Notes under the pieces: model-generated
What the model was told of the DNA's origin: nothing
What the model saw: the letters and a program-made list of their open reading frames with translations, nothing else
Database searches by the model: none
Program-made: the position numbers and the translations under genes
NCBI GenBank assembly: GCA_949752735.1
Contig: OX457039.1
Coordinates: 41,858,699 to 41,922,698, forward strand
DNA length: 64,000 bases
Direction of reading: 5' to 3'
Origin: Lumbricus terrestris
Lineage: Eukaryota > Annelida > Clitellata > Crassiclitellata > Lumbricidae
Shown here: positions 55,947-64,000 of the stretch, piece after piece
How the letters are laid out: each line of letters starts with the position of its first letter
Position numbering within the stretch: position 1 is the stretch's first letter

Positions 55947-56821
55947 ACTAGCTGGGATGCCCGGCGTTGCCCGGGAAATCTAGGATTCGACCCGCTGCCG
56001 GCCACAACCCCACCACATCACACCCCACGCCCTCACCCCACCACCCCTCACCACTCCACCCCACCACACTCCGACCTCCGCCGGTACGCCACCCGTGATA
56101 TTCCCATCCCACCCCACCCCACCCCTACCCCAGACCTCACACACCCCACCGACCCACCACACTCCAACCTCCACCGGTATTCCACCCGTGAAATTTGGGT
56201 TTTCGGGAAAATTTTCCCTCCCACCCATCACCCCCCCCCCCCCCACCCCACTCACCACACTCAGACCTCCGCCGGTACGCCACCCGTGAAATTTTTCCTC
56301 TCACCTCCACCCATACCCCAAGATTCCCTCACCCACCCCACCCCCCACTCCCTCACCCACCCCACCTCCACACTCCGACCTCCACCCGGTACGCCACCCG
56401 TGAAATTTGTGTTTTCCGGAAAATTTTCTCCCACCCCCCCCCCAACCCCCCAGCACACCCCGGAATGCCACCCGTGAAATTAGGGTTTTCGAGAAAATTT
56501 TCACCCCCACACCTGCCTACCCCCGCCCCCTAACCCTGCCCCTGCGGGCCGAGGTGTGTGTTGGGTGGAGGCGAAGTGGCCCGTGTAAAAGTCTGTCTAG
56601 CTGTAACATTTCAGATGGATAAGTGTGAAAATATGCATGGCAAAGGCTGAAAAAGTATGAGAAATCAGAGGTTTTGCCCCCCACCCTGACCCCGGTTAGA
56701 ATTTTGGATTGCGAACACCCCTATGTCCTGCCCAGGGTCCACCCCGACCCTCTGCGAAGGATTGGGGGTCGATTGCTTCAAAACTGTGGCCGTGTTCATC
56801 TAACAAACAAACAAACAAACA
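55947..56821 (+). repeat. C-rich minisatellite inside an unclassified repeat
   Basis: Starts near TAGCTGGGATGCCCGGCGTT, then five units of about 110 bp (55990-56515) with CTCCGCCGGTACGCCACCCG, TGAAATTTGGGTTTTCGGG and poly-C. The tail GTGTTCATCTAACAAACAAA ends in (CAAA)n. This resembles a non-LTR 3' region, but the class is not settled. Confidence 0.6.
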
Positions 56822-56833
56822 CGCACACATATA

Positions 56834-57422
56834 CACTGCGTCCCAATAAATCGGGCACCCTTTTTATAATGTGAATAAAACAGGTAAATCTTAATCGATT
56901 TTCAAAATGTTAAAACTGTTTTTATCCTGAGATAAATATCTTACACTGACTCAAATATGAAGTTTCTGGCATGAATATTGACGTCACAATTACGTCATTT
57001 GCATTAGATAATTCAAATGTTAAGTACCGAACACAACTTTTCTTTTAAAAAATCTAAGTTACCTTAAATATTATTTCACAATTATAAATTTTAGTCTAAT
57101 TTTATTTAAAATTTGACTAACATTAGACTACAAAGTGTGTTCAAAGTGTCCGCCTTCTGCTTCAACATAAGCTTCAAGACGCGTTCGCCATTTGCCTATT
57201 GCAGCGTCAATAACCAATTGATCAAATTCTTCCCACGCATTAATGATTCGTAAATTAATGACGTCATTATGACGTACTGTTTTAGTGAGGGCCGTTCATA
57301 AACTACGAATTGGTAGATAATTATCTCAGGATCAAGCCTGTTTTGAAATTTTGACAATCGATGACTATTTACCAGTTTTATTCACATTATAAAAATGGTA
57401 CCCGATTTATTGGGACACAGTG
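56834..57422. mobile_element. Mariner-type deletion derivative
   Basis: TA target at both ends. Inverted ends CACTGCGTCCCAATAAATCG and CGATTTATTGGGACACAGTG. A second inverted pair around TATCTCAGGAT lies further in. The interior retains the 3' end of a transposase frame on the minus strand (57128-57252). Confidence 0.8.
57128..57252 (-). pseudogene. Mariner transposase C-terminus
   Basis: Reads INAWEEFDQLVIDAAIGKWR, then TRLEAYVEAEGGHFEHTL and a stop. The W-R-RL spacing and GGHFEH ending are typical of mariner-type transposase C-termini. The catalytic DDE region is deleted. Confidence 0.7.
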
Positions 57423-57477
57423 TATAGGCCCAATCTTCATAATCTCGACTGTAAACCTTATACCATTTGCTCAAAAC

Positions 57478-57483
57478 TTTATT
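57478..57483 (-). terminator. Poly(A) signal AATAAA for the terminal exon
   Basis: AATAAA on the minus strand 120 bases past the stop of the 57605-58005 exon, a normal distance for a short 3' UTR. Confidence 0.6.
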
Positions 57484-57604
57484 TCTAACACCAGAGGAGC
57501 AGCTTCAGCTGCTGCATCATACGTCCGTCGGTATCCCTTCCCAAATCGTTATAAACCAGCTAAGTTTACATCATAGTAAATGGCACGTGAGCCATCCTCA
57601 GCAA

Positions 57605-58005
57605 CTATGAGGCGCTTCTAATGTCCAGGGTTATGGTCAGTTCGTCCACTCCAATAGCATTCTTGATGTTCTGAGTGACCAGACGCTTCTGTAGCTCCTC
57701 CCTCAATGAACCTCCACTCAGGCAGCACTGTAGTGATACGAGCTTCGACCTCGGCACTGTCATTTCAAACACGAGGTTTGAACCGGAAGTCTTATCCTCC
57801 AGAGCTCGACGGACCTTGCACGAGAAGCTGTCCTTCATGTAGTTCCTGACGCTGGACAAGACGAGGTCGTAGTCGTTGATGACGAGCTGGCAGAATTGCA
57901 TGACTGCCCGGATGTAGGCGACGTCATCGTCTTCTGCAACGTCACTTCCGGTGTTGGCATGACTCAGCGAAACGGTCTCTAGCGATATGTCCAGCAGAAC
58001 GGTGG
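57605..58005 (-). CDS. Terminal coding exon of an unidentified gene
   Basis: Opens after a good acceptor (CATTCACTTCTGTACAG) in phase 1 and runs 133 codons to TAG at 57605-57607. It is GC-richer than its surroundings. The product segment has LLDISLETVSLSHANTG, an acidic run (VAEDDDVAYI), MQFCQLVINDYDLVL, and a tail LREELQKRLVTQNIKNAIGV then DELTITLDIRSAS. Alternating hydrophobic and charged residues look like a folded domain. I do not recognise the family. The remaining exons should lie to the right on the minus strand, perhaps outside the window; none was found up to 64000. A poly(A) hexamer follows. Confidence 0.7.
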
Positions 58006-58606
58006 CTGTACAGAAGTGAATGCAAAACACGGTTTATACATGTATATATTTGACGTTTAGGCCTGATTAAGGCTGCTGTTAGAGTGCAGGCTGCTTTGTG
58101 GGAATGTTGTTATAGGCCTATTAGTATATAACGGGTGAGAGATGAAATTTACAGCCGATATCGGTAGGTATTTTGGGGGAGTAATTCCAATGAACTGGTG
58201 AAGAGTAGGTCAGGGAGCGGTTGCAGAGTTTCAGAGAGGATGTAGGGCCTACATGTATGTGACTGAGAGCTAAGACAGAGAAAGATATGATATATGATGA
58301 TGATGATCAGGGTGGTTGGATCGTGAAAAGCTAGCGATTAATGTACAAGGGGTGTACGAGAAGTTTGAAGGATTGTAAATAATATATTGGAGATAGAATT
58401 TTTAATGTATGCGCTGAGCGCGAATGTTAGTCAATAAAATGATTTTAGAACTTGGATTGGGCCTATGTGGAGTTGTTGGGGTGAGAATTGGTGGACCGCA
58501 AGAGCCAGAGCCTTCATTTCTGGACTGTTTGCAGGCGTTTTGTCTTAGGAGAGGCATTGTTGTAGAGAAGGTAATTACAACAGTGGTGAGTTTCGAATGA
58601 AAATCA

Positions 58607-59165
58607 TTGTAATTGTAATCGTACATTTATATAGCGCCACTTCAAGAGAACTCCTCAGGGGCGCTCCCGACCTGACACCAAACCACAGTCAAAGATAATG
58701 GTTTCAAACGCTTGCGGAAAAGGGGCAAAGAAAGACAAAGAAGTTCATTACGGAGACTGATAGGTAACTTATTCCAGAAAGACCATAGCAAAGCTTCTTT
58801 GCAGCACTGTGAAAGATCGAGCCAAAGGGACAACCAGGTCACCATGCGTAGCAGAGCGAAGGAATCTACGGCCTGGAATGGATAGCACAGGTACACAAAG
58901 TTCCATAAGATAGATCGGAGCTTGGCCTGCTAGGCAATTACGCATGAACATTAGAATCTTAAACTGAATACGTTTTTGCATAGGCAACCAGTGCAGTTCT
59001 TCCCGTATAAAACTTGATATATGCCCAAACTTTGGTATGCCGCCAATCAGGCGAGCTGCAGCATTAAGGACAGATTGTAACTTATTAATGCGTAAAAGGG
59101 TTAAGCCCGCATAGATGGCACTATCATAGTCAACTCTCGTGCATATAAATGCATGCATCAGAGTA
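58607..59165 (-). mobile_element. LINE 3' fragment with RT C-terminus
   Basis: The minus strand encodes MHAFICTRVDYDSAIYAGLT, LQSVLNAAARLIGGIPKFGH and EELHWLPMQKRIQFKILMFM, the CR1-type thumb. The 3' UTR ends GGCGCTATATAAATGTACG and ATTACAATTACAAT. 5'-truncated; a frameshift lies near 58800. Confidence 0.8.
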
Positions 59166-59832
59166 GTGGCGGCTTTGGTTGTAAGCGAGCGCGTGTAGAT
59201 TAGGCTACATATATATCTGGATGATGACCATGATGTGGTCGGTGTACTGTCTGAGCGATGGTGTTATGTAAAAGATTTAGTGCATCTCAAATACATTGAG
59301 GAGAGAAATATATTATGTATAAAGAATTTTATGTGGTCGGCATAATGGGCCGGTGATGGTCAACAAAAGATGAGTTTGCTGAGTGGGGTGGTGTAAAGAA
59401 TGATCAACAGAAGATCGAGAACAGAAACTTGCATCTTTTTCCATGTCATCCTTTTCTATATTCCCCGTTTCAATTTTAGCCTGATATCAAGTGTGATTTA
59501 TTACTTGTCACAAGAACGTTTTACTCTGCAAATGCAGCATAATTACCCGTCGTTTACCCTTAACTATTTTATGCATGTAATTGGGCCTAATTGTGTTGTA
59601 CGTGTAAACACGAGGATAATAATATTTTTATCCTGTCCGTCATATTTGCCGCGCCTAAGTTTATCACATGACATTTTCTGCTCTGTGTGTATTTTAATAA
59701 AATAATATCCTTGAACAATCGTCTTACTGTACAATGTTATACAGAATAGACCTATATACGTGTTTTACAACTATGTACTTTAGATGTTAAGTACTTGTAG
59801 CTAGCCAATAGATCATAAAAATAGGTTACGTA

Positions 59833-60969
59833 GGGGAGAGTGCTCCAAGACGCCCATGCTAAGGGAAATTGTGATTTTCTTCCTTGTGGGCTCCAAGAAA
59901 AGTACATGTTTGACCCTAATGTAAAGAGTGATCATTGATAAAGCAATAGCAGCAACTATAGAACTTAATTCAATAAGATCAACTGTGTCAATTTTAAAAA
60001 GTAGACCCCCAAACTGGGCGTCTTAGGAACCCTATACTACAAGACGCCCATAGGATGGGCATCTTGGAGTAATGAAAATTGACTAAAACAAGTGGCATTG
60101 CAATCGTGCATTTTAGACTAAAACAATAAATTGCGTGAGAGAAAACAAATTGAACTAAAACTAAAAGATCCTAAAGATACAAAGCAATTCAAAACACTAG
60201 AAGCAAAAATCCAATCTCATGCTGTAAGTCATTATTGTCATTTTCACTTAAATCCCAGACTAGCGACAAAAGTCGCACACGAATTCTTTGGATGTCTCTT
60301 CGTCTGTACATTCTGCATGACATCAACCTTTACACGTCCTGTATTCTTTCCATTTTCACTTAAGTTTTGGGCAAGGTTGAAATAGGTTCAATGAACACTG
60401 ATAAATTTGCATATGGGAACCGTATTTTAATGAGTAGAAGGTGATGTCACGGTAGGCACCAATTCTTGGCCATTTGCTCATATTATCAAAGATGCTCATG
60501 GACATCTTGTAATCTCTAGGCTTCCTATACATTCAAGATGCCCATGGGCTTCTTGTAATCTCTATGCTACCTATGTATTCAAGATGCCCATGAGCTTCTT
60601 GTAATTTTGCAGTCCTTCTCTACTGACACCATTTCATTTAACGAGGCCAATGTTTACTAGTTAGGTAAAACCATCAAAACAACTATAAATTAACCATAAA
60701 TAAACAGTGAAGTGCGCAAATTTGTACTGCATAAGACTAAGGAGAAAATTAAGCAGATTTGTAAACATGTACCTACAAAAAAATGGTGAAAATCTAGAAA
60801 ATTAATTTATCGCGTCAATATCTTGAATACTGAAACATCACTGTTATGGATGGTTCAGAAAATGTCGCTGCATGCAATGAGACAACTAAAATACGAATGT
60901 GTAGCTTTTCAACCGTTTTAAAAAGGGTGGGCATCTTACTCGCCCTGGGCGTCTTGTAGCACTCTCCCC
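59833..60969. mobile_element. TIR element, GGGGAGAGTGCT ends
   Basis: Inverted ends GGGGAGAGTGCTCCAAGACG and (reverse complement) GGGGAGAGTGCTACAAGACG, flanked by TA. The motifs GATGCCCATGGGC and CTTCTTGTAAT recur inside. The 84-codon frame at 60131-60385 shows no recognised domain. Confidence 0.75.
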
Positions 60970-61107
60970 TATACATTTAACAATGGCGGAGAAGGCACGA
61001 TCGAGTGTATGCCAATAATTCTGCTATCAAATACATGCCATAATGGTTAAGGCCTTTTGGAGTCTTAGACCATAATATTATAGTCAGCCATTTCAAGACC
61101 ATTTCAC

Positions 61108-61444
61108 CAGGGCCGTGTTTAAGGGTCTTCAAGTGTCGGTGCAAAGTGTTACAGCAGGGGCAAAATGCCGATCAGCATGCAGTCTTACAAGATTAGTTAT
61201 TTTACAAAAATCCGCTGTTCAATAGGCTAGCCTACGTTGTTTGTCGGCTGTGGCGGATCAGTAAGTAAGCACGCAACGTCGGTGAACTTAGTGAAATTAA
61301 TGTTTTCTTACATTCACTGATTTTTACAGAAGGTTTAGGTAACACTGAGACTCGCAAAAGACATTTGACCAATGGCAACAAAACTCTCGGCTCAGGGGCA
61401 TTCGGTGCACCGCACCGAATGGACCTATGTTAAACACGGCCCTG
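61108..61444. mobile_element. hAT-like MITE, 337 bp
   Basis: Ends CAGGGCCGTGTTTAA and TTAAACACGGCCCTG, with exact 8-bp duplication CATTTCAC at 61100-61107 and 61445-61452. Confidence 0.88.
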
Positions 61445-61709
61445 CATTTCACTTGACAGTTATCGCTGATCTGTTGTTTGATAGCCCGTCATTATTGCCA
61501 AACTCAAGTGTTCGTAATGTCAGACTTATTAATTGCCCTGATCAGTTACAGAGATAAAATGTCGAATATTGCATATACCGCAGCCTGTTGCTTAAATGGC
61601 AGTCTATAATTAATAAAAGGCCTATCGCCGCCTATAGCGTTGGGCAATGAGTTCCAACTCTGCAAGGTTACATAGGCGAATATTAATGTATACGTGCATT
61701 GGCATTTAC

Positions 61710-62876
61710 AGGGTGGGCCGAAAGAGTAAATCTATTCCTGACAGTTTGTCCAAAGTATGAATTTTAAATCATGTTTAGAAAATATTTACAAGCTTAAAGG
61801 CAATTCCTAATTATTACGTAGCCTGCAACAAACAAATTTCACTAAAATATTTCAAACGTAGCAAAAGTTTTATCACTTTTAGTAAGTCCTTGCACTCATG
61901 CACGGTTTTTTTTGACAATTCAAAAACATAATGCAACAAAAAGGAGCAAAAAAGCGATTTTGTTAGGTTACATCTCAAATGAGTTTTATCATGCAAACTT
62001 TATACTGCTTTACATCTTGTGTTCAATATATCCACCACCAGCACCCACACTTAATTGTTCAGAGTCTCTTTCCGTATACCAACTCCAATGCGACCTTCAA
62101 TTCTCTTATCGCTATTGGTTTTGGCTGCAGATTGTAGTATTTCTACAGCATAGCACCCTCCACGTGATAATCCATCGGGTTCAAATCCTGAGATTTTGGA
62201 CCATTGGTTCTTCTCAATGAAAAAACCAAGACAATTGACATTGAGACGATCTCCTTTCATCAACGGAATATTTCCGAAAGGCGCTCAGCTTTCATTGTTT
62301 ATCTGAGTTAGCGAAGATTGTGGCTTTAACTCTAAGACCCTGCCCATGAAGTGACTGAATACACATTTTGTCTGTCATTGACGCCTTGGCCGGTATTGTC
62401 TTTGAAATTTGAATTTCATTACTTTATTTAACAAATGATTAATTTGACAGATTCTTTATTTTACCAACTTGATCGTCATCTTACTGATTGGCTTCACATC
62501 GACGTCCAGCCACACGCTGGTAGGCTATCCTGTTTCTTGTTTAAATATTAATAATAATTATGGTCTACTGGTTAGGCCTATCTGGCATTGTAGAGTTTAT
62601 TTGATAACAATAATATTACTTAGATATCGCTTAATAATTTTTTAACACTTTTAGATACGTTATGTTTTTGGATCGTCAAAAAACAGTGTGTTGGCTCAAT
62701 AAAAGGAATATAACTTTTGGTACGTTTGAAATATTGGTTAAATCTGGCTATTGTGTGTAAATATGAATTAGGCTAGCCTACCTTCAAGCATGTAAAAGTT
62801 GACTTTGAAATTCTTAATTTTGACCCATATATTGGCAAAAATCCCCAAGTTGTTACTTTTTTATGGCCCACCCTCT
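61710..62876 (-). mobile_element. Degenerate mariner element, about 1.2 kb
   Basis: Inverted ends CAGGGTGGGCC (left) and GGCCCACCCTCTG (right), with AAAGTAA-like sequence inside both. The minus strand keeps transposase pieces in shifted frames: NPMDYHVEGAML, then KYYNLQPKPIAIRELKVALE, and an ending VGAGGGYIEHKM plus stop at about 62010. Stops and frameshifts make it a pseudogene. Confidence 0.7.
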
Positions 62877-63522
62877 GTGTGCGTTGTGCATTTATTTTAA
62901 GTATTAGGCCTATAGGCTACTAGCATCTAAACTATCAGTAACATATCGTCATCAAGGGGCACGTGATCTTTTCCTGTGCTAAATAACTTAGTCGTTCGGT
63001 TAGGCCTATCATTTAATTAGCTTGGGCGGGATAGATCTACATGTGTAGGCCTACCCTAAAGGGTAATTAATTCCAACGCAATTACACGTGCAAGCACTCT
63101 GAGATTCAGAAGTTTCCAACCAACTAATTAACGTTCGCAAATCATGTAACATTCACTTTCACATGACCTAGGCACGATCTATGACGTCGACAGCTGCTGT
63201 TACATGCGATCCGATATATCCATTATCTATACATGTAAACGCTCCCTGTAAAATGTAAATGGACTTAGCTGGACATGTAAGTTGAGCGGGCACGTTGCTT
63301 GCTGATCCAGGTTCAGCTAGAGTAACTTTTTTACTAGGCCTAAGTAAATGAGTAATTCAATGGCAAAATAGACAAAGGGGAAAATGCATGACTAAAGTGC
63401 AAGCTCGCCTTTGGAATTTTTACTTGCTATTAAGAAGTTATCAAGAAAAAGAGGAAGCACGAGTTTTGCAGATCTGTCGTGATCTCGTCAGCATTGAGAG
63501 GGAGGTCTGAGCAGCGATTCGA
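62877..63522. other. Intergenic, no gene seen
   Basis: No repeats or splice-supported frames recognised. Confidence 0.35.
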
Positions 63523-63530
63523 AGTGGAGC

Positions 63531-63805
63531 CATAGGCGTACGAGGCGGGGGTCCAGGGGGCAAATGCGACCCCCAAATTTCGGGCAAAACTTTTTTTGGG
63601 CAAGCAGACCCGGGAAATGACAAGAAAAGGTCGTCAACTTTTCGGGCACATCTGTTTTTTGGGCAAGCTGACCGGGAAATGACTAAAAAAAGGTCTTCAA
63701 CTTTTTTCTGGGAAAAAGTTGTATTTTCCACGAGATTTCAGGATTTTTTCGGGCAGACGTTCACACTTTGCCCCCCCCACTGCTGAAATCTCCCGTACGC
63801 CTATG
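63531..63805. mobile_element. hAT-like MITE, 275 bp
   Basis: Ends CATAGGCGTACG and CGTACGCCTATG, with exact 8-bp duplication AGTGGAGC at 63523-63530 and 63806-63813. The interior repeats TTTTTTGGGCAAGC, GACCGGGAAATGAC and GGTCGTCAACTTTT blocks. Confidence 0.88.
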
Positions 63806-64000
63806 AGTGGAGCTGTTTGGTGGGAGCTGGATCAGACTGCTGGTATATTGTTCTGCATTTGGAGGATATTTCCAAAGAGTTTGATGCCAGGCTTTTCATG
63901 ATGGATACAAATTAGCCCCATGCAATGAATGCCGGTCCAGGTCCTTGCACAAGTTCCATGCCACGGATACAAAACCTGCTGGAAGAGCCTATAAGAGGTG

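Noticed and set aside
55980..56533. Proline- and glycine-rich frames on both strands
   Set aside because: They arise from the C-rich 110-bp minisatellite.

Overview
The window is nuclear DNA from an intron-rich, transposon-rich animal. The style suggests a marine invertebrate, possibly an echinoderm or another deuterostome. The reasons are pervasive TAGGCCTA words, CR1-like LINEs with a 2A-like motif, a foldback element built of tandem units and many small hAT elements. No host gene gives a species, so the taxon is an inference. Real coding sequence is sparse: two multi-exon protease genes and one 3' terminal exon, all on the minus strand.

Region 8.1-21.4 kb holds a secreted S1A (chymotrypsin-like) serine protease gene. 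Seven coding exons can be joined in phase: a signal-peptide exon at 21133-21262, then 15635-15744, 14617-14714, 14111-14254, 10853-10977, 9675-9826 and 8265-8426. Intron 1 holds a 5'-truncated LINE (16605-19126) and a hAT-like element whose body became a satellite (19221-20796). The fourth intron is almost exactly one DNA transposon (10971-14108) flanked by a 4-bp duplication. That duplication supplies the splice donor and the terminal inverted repeat supplies the acceptor, so this is an introner-type intron and the most interesting object in the window.

Region 22.7-29.1 kb is a nested transposon. A hAT-like element with an exact 8-bp duplication contains a LINE 3' fragment, a foldback element made of 14-bp units, and a near-complete APE/RT LINE with one frameshift.

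Region 31.5-45.5 kb holds a complete cathepsin L-type cysteine protease gene: eight coding exons, a predicted non-coding first exon with a TATA box, and an intact catalytic set. Its introns contain a 63-bp piggyBac-like element, a TIR element of 0.8 kb and three DNA elements placed side by side in coding intron 2.

Region 45.5-64 kb is mostly non-coding. It has further hAT, TA-target and mariner-derived elements, a tRNA-derived SINE, LINE 3' ends and a C-rich minisatellite. The one supported host piece is the last exon of an unidentified gene (57605-58005). The left end (1-8 kb) holds microsatellites, a duplicated 0.35-kb segment and several hAT-like elements. Most long open frames in the window are artefacts of repeats. 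All coordinates were read by eye, and splice models are predictions without transcript support.
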